Below are positions 36,201 to 46,400 of a stretch of DNA of 58,811 bases, in pieces. This DNA is from Opitutia bacterium (GTDB lineage Bacteria > Verrucomicrobiota > Verrucomicrobiia > Opitutales > Seribacteraceae): NCBI GenBank assembly GCA_002716045.1, contig PAZC01000039.1, positions 29,777 through 88,587 of the forward strand. Reading direction: 5' to 3'. Numbering within the stretch: the first letter of the stretch is position 1; every line of letters starts with the position of its first letter. Under the pieces are notes generated by a model. The model searched no databases and was not told where the DNA came from. It saw only the letters and a program-made list of their open reading frames with translations. A program made the translations under genes and the position numbers.

Positions 36201-37004
36201 CAAGCACAATTGTTAATAAGTGCATTGAATCGAAAACAGGGAACTGACTTGCTAAGTGCTCCTCGTCTTACAGTGATGGATGGTCAACCCGCTTCCATCA
36301 CTGTTGCTCAAGAATTCATTTACCCTACCGATTGGCAGGCGGCTCAGTTGCCTAACGCAGGCGGAGGCGGTGGCGGTGGACTGGGAGGGCTTGGCGGCGG
36401 TTTAGGAGGGGGTATTCAATTGAATCCAGCCACTCCCCAGTTTGGGACAGTGGCACCTGACGACGAGCAACCGGGGTTTCGAGAAGTTGGGGTTGTTTTG
36501 GATGTAACCCCTCGGGTGGAACCCAAATACAATTCCATTAATCTCGAACTGGCACCCAAGGTCACTGAATTCGACGGATTCATTGAATATGGGGGTCGCT
36601 CGGCTATGATTGGAACAGGCTTGGCTACACCCACAATTATTCAACCTTCTGGCATTTTGATGCCTATTTTCTCGGTCCGAAAAGTAAACACGTCAGTCAC
36701 AATTTTTGATGGGGCCACGGTAATCATTGGCGGACTTACCCGCGAGGAAATCAAAACCGTGAACGATAAGATTCCCGTGCTTGGAAACATTCCTTTTATA
36801 GGGAACCTCTTCAGGTCCAATGCAGAGAGTTATTCCAAGCGCAATTTATTGATTTTCGTGACGGCCAACATTGTAAGTCGAGGCGGTTCTCCGACTCGCG
36901 AACGCATACAATCCATCGACGATAGTTCGATCTTCAGGCACCCTGTTTTGCTCACGCCTACGGGTCCCATTCGACGGAACTTCCGCGAAGGCGAGGAAGA
37001 ATGA
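33207..37004 (+). CDS. Secretin (PilQ/GspD-type outer-membrane channel, Amuc_1098 type)
   Basis: This 1265-residue protein has a signal peptide (about 1-31, cleaved near VLGQ-E) and a Pro/Asp/Val-rich low-complexity stretch (33-155). A long helical region (160-620) follows, with many Arg/Glu/Lys/Gln residues like TPR or coiled-coil repeats. An STN-like N domain starts near 672 (VNFFNTSLEEVINTLMSFS). The secretin core spans about 985-1240, with LLISALNRKQGTDLLSAPRLT, EVGVVLDVTPRV, the membrane-lip region FDGATVIIGGL and the signature PVLGNIPFIGNLFRS. Two polyglycine segments (near 790-816 and 1052-1070) are inserted between domains. The length is about twice a normal PilQ because of the N-terminal extension. 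It should form the outer-membrane gate of the pilus-like machine. Confidence 0.9.
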   Translation: MTVAHQLRIHPYLAILALVGLLLGSLGFVLGQEEPALPPIGDLPLPDGGAPGLPGLPPLPSDPDSDPLIDPLGGGLPPLPEDPVIDPVIPEPAVPAVDPPLDPVVPVDEPVQPALPPLTPVDEVTDPPPPTPIPVDPVPADPDPLAPPPTSALLPDFITDSTNLTKLLNQIRALIRRNDHTGAQALIESTLKDFGDKREYAFYVRQVRREQNNLWYEMAQKAMKDKEYALARRLLGHYREGVKREMEDRQRTGQIQVKETKQDATLVGKLVRELDEAKKKLAEARAKAGEPETDLAPNFDQIMAAERRQKTELTQKAEKLLLKAQKDAADGQYAIAHKQVDEGLSMLPRDVSTIAMISDLYKEKERIVWFQIGEAMQKGQVGSVSQLIAAYERIEAMRRDEETITPGIPLEEQIDFDELQRKEQERVKRQVARARQLLAESRGFLAKKKYSEAEKRLFSISNNLEPNYQTWPIIRESAMELNRINLLKAEDARKLKNWDLAREFTEKYRQNLFQTRNLVVNPKEPERPGLTDKERDKETERANRLDDRIERDMKNPASRDITEFKKEWPEEKEAERELLMQGRVRFLAGDLTGAVEVYRMIETRFPDNNEAKSMLRRISELREANSYLGYQKTRAEMFEWIRYEWELPKVFDRQVSGPGEVATRESPIQDKLKRIEIPGVNFFNTSLEEVINTLMSFSRQNDFAEADPAAKGVNIIPMLGGEAAPSVTIQLNKMTLEKMLDFITEMVGWTYEVRDDAVVVSKAGGDNANVRGLEIEFFEVSQGTIQRMTGGAAGGGGGGGAPDPFNPGGGGGGAGDDQAEKIKQFLINAGIEFDEQKGHKFVFDGFQIIATNTRRNLDKLTRLLTKLDKDSSQQVEIETKFIEVQQGAMEEISFDWNLNWGNATPLFDPRTGLPQIDSNGDVIMRFDKNLIGNTRTLARAHSAGEGATGSDTTITFPNNPSGNQIFPNPPPSLPRQISVGTGVKPLVDLTGTSVLSGGQAQLLISALNRKQGTDLLSAPRLTVMDGQPASITVAQEFIYPTDWQAAQLPNAGGGGGGGLGGLGGGLGGGIQLNPATPQFGTVAPDDEQPGFREVGVVLDVTPRVEPKYNSINLELAPKVTEFDGFIEYGGRSAMIGTGLATPTIIQPSGILMPIFSVRKVNTSVTIFDGATVIIGGLTREEIKTVNDKIPVLGNIPFIGNLFRSNAESYSKRNLLIFVTANIVSRGGSPTRERIQSIDDSSIFRHPVLLTPTGPIRRNFREGEEE

Positions 37005-37339
37005 AAATCCATCGCCCAATAAGAAAATGGGCCAAGGGTAGGTTTGTGGCCCGCCTGCCATTTCCTCCATTTTTTTTTCGCGCGCGCGTGAACCATTTGC
37101 TTTTTCTCTTTCGCGCACCCATTGAAACCCAAGTTTTTCGTCAGTTTTTTGGCTTTGCGCGCGTATTAATGTCTACCGATGCACCACCAACTCATGGCAA
37201 CTGACTGGATTTTTCCTGCACACATGCCTTTGTTCAAGGTTGTTGGGCAAGCCAACGAGGGATTTTTAAAGCAACAATAACATAACTGGATCGAACATTG
37301 GGCTGTATTAATTTTATGGAAACAGGCCGTGAGCCGGAG
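37005..37339. other. Intergenic region with alternating CG tracts
   Basis: This gap between the secretin and the small ORF has no gene I can support. It contains a CGCGCGCG tract (from about 37079, directly after a T run), a CGCGC at about 37111 and a GCGCGCG near 37167, unusual against the moderate GC around them. A weak 5-base-pair hairpin (GCCCA 37014-37018 with TGGGC 37028-37032) has no T tail, so I do not call a terminator. Promoters for the giant genes may lie here but none is clear. Confidence 0.45.
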
Positions 37340-37450
37340 ATGAATCGCACCATTCGTTTGCTTGTGTTGCACGCCTTGTTCACTTTCACTTTTTGCTTGG
37401 CCGTGCGCGCGCAAGGATTATCTCGACCGCCTGAGGCTCTTTGCCAATGA
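37340..37450 (+). CDS. 36-residue signal-peptide-like small ORF coupled to the giant adhesin gene
   Basis: An ATG at 37340 begins a 36-codon frame. Its first 25 residues form a near-ideal signal peptide: basic start (MNRTIR), hydrophobic core (LLVLHALFTFTFCLA) and cleavage region VRAQ-G. The remaining 10 residues are short and Pro-containing. Its TGA overlaps the ATG of the 4123-residue gene (ATGA at 37447-37450), the same coupling seen at several operon junctions here. It may be a leader peptide, a tiny secreted protein or the remnant of an older N terminus that lost its frame. Whether it is translated is unknown. Confidence 0.4.
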   Translation: MNRTIRLLVLHALFTFTFCLAVRAQGLSRPPEALCQ

Positions 37451-40400
37451 AACGCCTCCAACCCATCATCACTCAAGGCCTTCCTCTTATTGGAGGGATT
37501 GGCAGTGTGGTTGCATTGATGGCTTGGTGGGTTGTCCGTTTACCCGAACCAAAGGTTTTTCGACAGATCGACAACGAGGAGGTTGCCTCATTGCATTCCC
37601 CAACGACCAAACAAGAACTTAACGCCATCCCTCTCGATTCCCTGCAATGGTGCGGTGGCAGTGCGTTTCTCGCAACCCGCAAAAACGCAAACGAACGATC
37701 CTCTTTCGCTATATTGACTGAACCTTCGGCATTGTCTTCCTACAAAGGAGCCCCTTCTGAATTCCGAAGGTTTTCTTTATGGACGGATGATTTTCTTATT
37801 GGCAAGGCGAGCGCTGAACAAGGTTTGGTTTTGGCTCGAGCACGACGTGCGGCCCTCAAGGCATTAATTGAAACGAATCCGGCAAAGGCCTTGACCATGA
37901 GTGTGCCCATGAGCGTTCGTAGGCATTTGCCCGATGAGGTGAAGGAACTCTTGGAGGAGCGAATTAACGAGGCGGGCAATTTTTACCTTGGTGCCATTTG
38001 TTTCGGACCAAATACCTTGAAGGACGTTAATTTCCGACAAGTGGAGCTTTCCGATGGACGACGATTGAAGGCATATACCTACGGCCGTCGACTAGATGTC
38101 TCCAGTAAACGGGGCATGTCTCTGCATGGTGTTGTTGTGGATGATGCGATGGCTCTGCACGAAAGCCCCTTGCGCTTGCTTGATGATGTGGAAAAAGAGG
38201 AACAAGGACTTCCCGATGGTGAGATTACTGTCCAAGTGAGTGGTGAAGTCCTAGGTTTCGAGACCCCTGAAAAGGTGGTGGAATTCTTTGAGCAATGTGA
38301 TGCCGCCGAACGTGATTCCCGCAACGTGTGTCGGTACCCGCGTGTTCTAGGCAGTGACCTCACGACTATCCAGTACAAGGTGGTAACTACCCCGAAAACT
38401 TGGGAACGAGCCCAGAAACACGCCTTGTCCGAAGGCGGTCGCCTCGTCGTAATAGATGACATCGTTGAAAATGACGTTGTGGCGAATCTGCTGATCGATG
38501 CCTATGCTGACACCAGAGCCCCCGATGGAGGTGGAGCGATCTACGCTTGGATCGGGGCTTCTGATTCAGAGGATGCCAATGGAACGGATGAAAACGCCAC
38601 CGTATTGGACATAAACGCCACCGAAGGTTCTTGGAAATGGACTGATGGAACGGACGTTAATGCAAGCTACCAGAACTGGGGAACTGGGGCTCCGGAAAGC
38701 AATGGATCTGATTATGCCGCCATGGCCTTGGAAAACTGGGAGGAAAATTCCACCAGAAAAGGAAGCCTCGGACAATGGAATGACATTAATGGGTCCAACC
38801 AATTGGCTTATGTCATAGAGTTCGACCTAGGCGATGCTCCGGTCACCATAGGATCTTCTGTTGGAGCCAAAAAAGTTTTAGTTATTCGCGCCCGATACCA
38901 AGAAGACCAGACGGATGGGGTAGTGTTCGGGCCCGATGGTACCATTCTTGACGAGGGCGTGGACGTCCTCGAGCCACAAACTCTCGAAAGCATCCTCAGC
39001 GTGATGGATCAAGTCAGCCAATATTATCAAGACAACTCGAATGGCCAATTGATTTTGGAAACCGTGGCAACCGAGACAGTGAATCTTCCTCGAACCGCCG
39101 ATGAATATGATAATTTAAGCGGTGCTTTTGGCACTTTGCTAAAAGAGGCTCGTGCCGCAGCCGCAGCTGCCAACTCGGCATGGGATTGGGATGCTCTTAC
39201 AACCGATGAAAATGGCACGTTCGACCCTAACTCGGAGTACATCTCCTATATAGTCGTTACCCGAAAAGCACATGGTGATTATGGCGGACTGGCTTGGGTT
39301 GGTTCACCGGGTTGCCATGTGCCAGGCTGGTCTTGGAGTGTGGCGGCACATGAGCTTGGCCATAATTTTGGGTTGAACCATGCAAACTATTGGGATGCCA
39401 AAACGGAAAGCCCGATAGGCGATGGCTTCAATCAAGAGTACGGCAACCCCCTATCTATCATGGGAGGGAGCGGTCCCTTGACTCTAGCTGCCAAAAGAAG
39501 GTTGGATTTTTATAAAGAAGGTCGGGATATCGCTTATCTTACCGATGACACCAACGGCACCTTAGCCGTGGACGGCGCTCACAAGTTTCGTATCTACCGA
39601 CACGATTACGAAAAGGTTCCCTACAGTTTGAAAACAGGATTTTACAATGCGAACCTCCCTTCATCGGTCAATGATACGACCACCTACACCTTGGCTCCCA
39701 CAGTTGAATTCAATGGAGCGGGTGGGACAGAAGCCAATGCCACCGTGAATTTGACCTCGAATAAGGTTACGGGCTTTTCCGTTACCTCTGCAGGCACAGG
39801 TTTTGTGCAAGAACCCTTGGTGACTATCGTGCCTCACAAGGACGATACCAATGCGTCCCGCTTAACCTTGGACGCAAGTTGGATTGTCGATTCAAATGGA
39901 ACCCAACTAACCCTTCTCGACAACGAAGAGAATGCGACTCGCGGGCTTCGTGGCATCAAATTGGCGGCGGGAGACGGCAATTTTTATTGGGTTAGTTACC
40001 GTCACGACTTCGATGAAAATGGACTTACTGTGGTGTGGGGGAATGCTTCCGGCAGCAACCATTGGCTAGTCGACATGACGCGGGAGACACCGAATGTTTA
40101 TGAAGATGGAGGAGCGCCGATTGGTCGTACCGTAACCGACATTGGTTCTGAAATAAATTTTACGCCCGTGGCTCGCGGAGGTGTTTATCCTAGCGAATAC
40201 ATAGATGTTGTCGTTAGGATAGGGACACGTGAATCGAACAATGCGCCTGTGCCTTCTTTGATCGTCAGTGATTATGCGCCAGCAGCGCAAAACCCAGTTG
40301 ATTTCGCAGTCGATGCAACTGACGCCGACGGTGATACCGAGTTCGCATATTCGTGGTATGTGGACGATGCCTTGATTACGGATTTGAGCGAACCGAACAA

Positions 40401-43400
40401 ACCGTTCTTCACTCGGATTTTCTCGAAACCTGGCATCCGCAAGGTAAGAGTTGCGGTTTCGGACATGAAGGGTGGCGTGGGTTCGGCCACGATACTTATC
40501 CGTGTATCGGAGCCTGAAAAGCATTCGCATTCTAGAATAGAGGGTAGGGTTCTCAGTGGAGGCAAACCTGTGGAAGGCGCTCGGGTGTTTGTGGAGAAAA
40601 GTGTGCCGATAATACACTCGGTCAAAGTCCATGGTTCCCAATCTGATTCTAGGATCCCGAAATACTACGTGGATGACGTTGAATCTCCGGATTTGATTTT
40701 TTACAGGGGACAAACGCATCGATTTTTGTTCGAAGGGGCAGCAAAGGATCATCCTTTGAGGTTCGGTTTGGCAGAAGAAGGAAAGGCTGCATTGGCCAAG
40801 GTAATTTTGGCAACAGCAGTTCAATTGGACTACAATGGTAGCGGTTACGTCACTGCCCCCGAGGCTAACTTTCTGGGGGATTACCAACCTTATGCCGTCA
40901 AATTGGCTACTCTTTTAAACCCGTCGACTGTATCCAACATCACGGTTACGCATGGTGGCTCCGGGTACGATCCGCTTACACCACCTGACGCCAATGTCTC
41001 TGGCGTGGACGAGAATAACTCTGCTATTTCCGCCACGACCTCGACCGTCGTGAGTGGCGTTGGCGAGATCACTATAGCTTCAGCTGGCTCTGGTTATCCT
41101 GCCGCTCCATCAGTCATTGTGGTCGGTAATGGAACTGATTTCAACGGAACTGCGGGTCTTATAGGGACCTCAGTTAACGAAGTAAATGCAACTACCACCG
41201 GTAGTGGATATGATGCCGCCAGCACTTTCGTTAAACTCGTTTACCCCACATCCCCTTCGGGCTATTGGCCTTTGGATGATGGTATCTCCGTGGGCGCGAC
41301 CATCCTTTCACGAGATTTTGGAGGAAGCGACCTCAACGGGACCTTGATGGATGGTGATGGCACTAGTTTTTCGGCCGGAGCGATCGACAATGCATTGGAC
41401 TTCAATGGATCGCGATACTTGGATTTGTCTGCCGGTGTGCTGGGATTCAACTCATTGCTTGAGGGATCCGTCGCCTTTTGGTTCAAGGCCTCGGCCAATG
41501 CGGTGGACCGCACTATTTTCTCGGCCAGTGATGTTGCTGACGCTGATTCTTTCTTCAAAATCGTACTCCGAGACAACGGCTTTCTGCAAGTAACCGTTTC
41601 CGAAGCGGGAGCTACCGTTCTTGATTTTAGTACCACCGCCACTTTCCATGACGACACTTGGCATCACGTGGTTTTTGCGGTGGATGCAACAGGCAGCCAG
41701 TTTTTCGTAGATGGAGCGGAGCCTACCCTCAACTTTTCCACGGGAACTGCAGCAACTCAGGCATTTGTCGCCAATGTCTCAGGTATAGATGATGTTTCAT
41801 TTGGGCGCCTAGTAAATTCAAGCAATACCAGTGGAACCGATTTCTTCCAAGGTAGCTTGGATGACATTTATTTGTATTCTCGAAAATTAGATGCCACCGA
41901 GGTAGGTTTTCTCAACGATTTAGGAACGGGCGTGGCAACGATGGCCAAGGCGACGGCCAACGTAAATGCGGTGGGATCCGTCGATGCCTCAAGTGTTTCG
42001 CTTCAGTTTGCCGCTGATCCGACTGTTACGATTGCCCCGCCAACTTCAGGTGTGACAGCCTTGGCCACGTCAGAGCTCAATGCGACCTCAGTGGCTAAAG
42101 TTTACGTTGATGACGTGAATGGAACGAGCCCTGTTTTTGAGATAACTGGATCAGGTTGGAGTAAGTTCGTACTGGGATACGAGAACCTTCCACAGGTAAT
42201 TATTGGGCCATCTCCCACCGGTGATGATGCCAATGGGTCCGCCTATTTTACCCCCACAGACGTTCAAATCATCGATCGCGGACATGGGTACCTGAAGGAC
42301 CTCACTACAAGTGATGTGAGGATAACAGGTTTGGGCAATCAGGCGCCGGAATATGAGGTCCTTATGGGTCCTGCGGAAAACAATCCCGGCTATTTTGTAA
42401 TCAAGGGTGTGCGATTGCTCCGATCAGGTGAAGGAAATTATACCGCAATACCTAGAATAGTACTCAGTGGGGGAGGGGAGATCGTGGACCTGAACGGCAC
42501 TATGTCCTCGGGCATTGCCAATACCATCCATCCCCCATCCGGAACCGCATCCTTACTGGCTGACCTCAATGGCAGTAGTTATTTCACTGTCGATATCAAT
42601 GCCTCTATTACCGTAAGTCCCACGATCGAGAATTTTCTTTTTTCCGAGACGCCAACCTTGACCGTTGTCGATGAACCGGATGGGGGCATTGCTGCCACAA
42701 GTGTCACCATGCAGCAGAATTTTGTGGCCGCTGTTACCGTAACCGACGGAGGAAAAGGTTATACAAATCCCGTTCAGGTAAATTTTCATGGAGGGTATGG
42801 TACCGATGGAAATGCCACAACGGTCACTGCAGCCCAAGCGCATGTAGTGGCCGACGCAAATGGAAGCATAACGGCAGTCGTTTTGGACTCGGGTGGTTCT
42901 GGTTACACTGGTAGCCCTGAAATTTCCATTACCGGTGGAGGTGGCACGGGGGCAAGTGCCCGCGCGGTAGCCATTGGCGGATCCGTGGTGTTCGTTATTG
43001 TCGTGGATGGTGGCACAGGTTATCGCAACGTCGACCAGAACAATACCATATCGGTGGCCTTTGATGGAGCCCCAACAGGTTGGGAGGCAAATGCCACTGC
43101 ATCCCTCGGAGGAAAAATCGAATCCATTGATATTCTCAACGGGGGAGAGTCGTATGTTGCCCCCACCGTGACAATTACTGGGGATGGCATAAATGCTAAA
43201 GCCCACGCCAAGGTTGAGAATGGCAAAATCGTCAAAGTTGTAATTGATGACCCAGGCTCTGGCTACACCGATGCAAACGTAACTATTTCCGATGGACGTG
43301 GCATTAATCTAACCGGATCAACAGTTACCGTTACAGGAGGAGACGCAAACTGCACGGCAGTAGTCACTGATGGATTGATTGAGAAAATTCTAATCAACAA

Positions 43401-46400
43401 TGGGGGATTTGCCTACTACGCCCCTGAAATTGTTGTGGAAGGAGATGGTGCGGGGGTCGATGCATACCCTGTTGTCGAAGCTGGTGTAATTACCCGTGTT
43501 GTGATCGATGATCCAGGAAGTGGCTTTACTGCCTCTCCCACCGTCAGGATCATGGATTTTGCTCGGGATGCCTATTCTCTTTTTGCGTTTCTTGCTCCTG
43601 ACCAAGACCCTCCGGTCGATGCGAACTTAGTGGCGAACTTAACTGATAAGGAAGGAGACGCAATCGTTTGGATAAATGTTTCGGACGGAGGCTCCGGGTA
43701 TGACTTTGCCTCCCCTCCAAATCTTACTGCTACCTTCGGAGACAACGATAGAAACGCTTCCTTTGAGGTGCAGCTTTCAGGCGACAGGCGACTTTGGGAC
43801 ATTAACGTCACTACCACAACGGATCCCATTGCTTTCCAAAGCGCCGCGAATATTTATTTCTATCACGACCCAAATGGAGCCAGCCCGTTCAAGGATGAAA
43901 CTGCGCTTGCCAGCATTCACGGCCATGGTGTCCATGAAAACTACTTGGATATTGTAGTTACCGATGATCTGCCAAATGAATTTTACTACTACCGCCAAGA
44001 TTGGAACGGCATCGGAATGGGGGGCCGAATCAGGGTGGTTGACTCGTCGCCTGAATTGCATTGGTGGTCCCCGCAAGATTGGAAATCCAATCGCCATTAT
44101 CACGAAGGTGCATTGGTTGTCTTCGATAAAGTCAGTTACGTTTGTTTGAGCACCCACGTCTCACAGGTTTTCAAGTCAGACAATAACGTAACGTTCGAGA
44201 GAATAGACACTCAGTTCGCCTCTTGGGCTGATGCGAAAAATCATGCCGCGACACAAGGCGGTCACCTCGCCACCTTCCTCACGCAAGCAGAATGGGACCT
44301 GATGTTGGCTGAAACTGGCGATATAAATGCCACTTACTTCCTTGGTGGCATGCAACCGGCTCTTAGTGAACAGGCAGATGGCAATTGGAAATGGATTACC
44401 GGTGAAGACTGGGCTCCGGAAATGGTTTCCACCTGGAACGCCGGGATAGATCCGCCTCAACCTGAACCTTTTGATGATCCTGCCAACACCAATACTCATC
44501 CGGAGCGTTGGTTGGTGGTGGACAACACAAAGAAATGGCGGGCCGTGCATGACATGGCAAGTGCCGGGTACGTTGTGGACGTGGATGTTATCAACGGTGG
44601 AACTGGGTACACGCCCGATGACAACATCGTCTTTTCGGAAGGTGGTGGCAACGGAGCGGTGGCTGACTTGCGCCGATTGTTTCCATTGGTTGATGGAGGT
44701 GGAGTCATTCAGGACGTCGACATGGAAGAATGGGGCGTCAATTACACGGATGAACCAACGGTGACCGTCAACGGAGCAGGAACAGGAGCCCAACTTGTGG
44801 CCGTCATGTCCGGAGCTGAATTTGGTTATATATTGGAATATGAAGACAAGTCCGATCTGGCAAACGGCTATTGGATGAGGTTAGGCCAAGCGCCTTGGGT
44901 GCTGCCAGAATGGAGTGCCGGAAGTAAGTACGTGATAGGAGACGCAGTTAAGATTGGCAATTTAGGAGAAGAGGAAACCTATGTTTGCTTGGTGCGCCAC
45001 GAAGAGGCCAGTGCCGATTTCAATATCGATCTTGCCAATGGGTATTGGCTGAAGACTGAGTACGATAGGGCGATCACTTATGTTCAGGATTCGGATCCGA
45101 CTCAAGAGGGGTTTTGGTCTGTAATTCCCAAAGGGCTCGAAACCTACACCGACGCCGAAGGCTATTATGCCTTCTCTGACTTGGAACATGGACTTTATTC
45201 AGTGGGGGTGGATTTGGAGGACAAGGACAGGAAGCCAATTAGCTATGACAAGCAAAATACATCCGCCGTTCTTTTGGGAGGTTTTGACGAATTGACTCTA
45301 GTTGGTGATGTCGAGGGCGATAAAAACAGCAGCTTGATTTGGCCTGACGAATTGGTTGATTCTTTCTACGCAGGCAAAAGTTTTAAGGACTGGGCGAGCG
45401 GACGTGAATATTTAGCCTACCAAGGCCATGTAAAATATGGAGGCAGAAAGTATGTCAGCGTCAAGGACCACAATGCGTCCACTTCGTTCATAAACGATAG
45501 CAACGCGACAAATGCTTTCTGGAAGCGGATAGACAAACACCTTCATGGCGTTGGCTTTGGATTTGCCACTAAACCAGCCCTCACCATTTTAGCAGATCCA
45601 GCAAACACGGGCAGTGGCGAGGCGATCGTAGAGGTATCCGTGGCTTCTGATGGAACCCTTGACCTAACGATCAACGACGATGCCACTTCCTCCAAGAAAC
45701 ATGATCCAGGTGACAAGTTTACCATTCGCACCAACTCTTGGACACAAGGGATAGATTTTTGGGAATCAGCCTACTCCAGTAATCCGGGCGCAACACCGGC
45801 CCATGTGGTGATTTCACCCAATTCGGCGGTCAACGGTATTGAAATACCTATTTATTGGGCCACCCCCTTGGATAACAACACCACCTTCACCGCGACTACC
45901 TGGGATGCTGATGGAAAACTTGTTACTGATGGTACGGTGAGTTGGTCGCTGCAGTTTGATTTCAACGCCACGTCTGGGGATTATAATTCCTCTATAAAGA
46001 TCGTTTCCTCGACCAATGTCAGCGCCATACTTGCCCTCGCCTCAACCCTTCGCAAAGGACAAGTTGTTGCGATCGAGGTCGAAAACGGTGGCAGTAATTA
46101 CACCAGTGCCCCAACCGTAACCATTCACGGTGATGGAACTGGAGCCACAGCCACTGCCGAAATAAATGCAACCGGATCTGTTACTGCAATCTCTCTCGTA
46201 ACGGGTGGTTCCGGATATTCCAGTGCCCCTGCGGTCAATTTGAGCGGAGGCGGCGGAACAGGAGCCACCGGAAAAGCCTTGGTAGGAGGTCAGGCGATGC
46301 TTCGGGCAGTTGCCGACGCCAATTCCAGTGCTTATGATGAAGTCACAGTTATAGTAGGCAATCTTCGCATAATGTCTGAGGAAGAAATTTGGCGCGATCA

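Noticed and set aside
37014-37032. Hairpin GCCCA/TGGGC after the secretin gene as a terminator
   Set aside because: The stem is only five base pairs with a nine-base loop and there is no T run directly after it.
37001-37204. 67-codon ORF starting with ATGA overlap at the end of the secretin gene
   Set aside because: The product is a low-complexity Phe/Arg/Pro-rich sequence without signal peptide or motif, and it crosses the CG and T tracts. The overlap alone is not enough to call it.
40066-40887. 273-codon ORF on the minus strand inside the giant adhesin gene
   Set aside because: It lies antisense to a frame with clear domains on the plus strand, and its protein is Arg/His/Ile-rich without motifs.
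42553-43206. 217-codon minus-strand ORF
   Set aside because: It is a shadow of the Gly-rich GSGY repeats, with no domain signal of its own.
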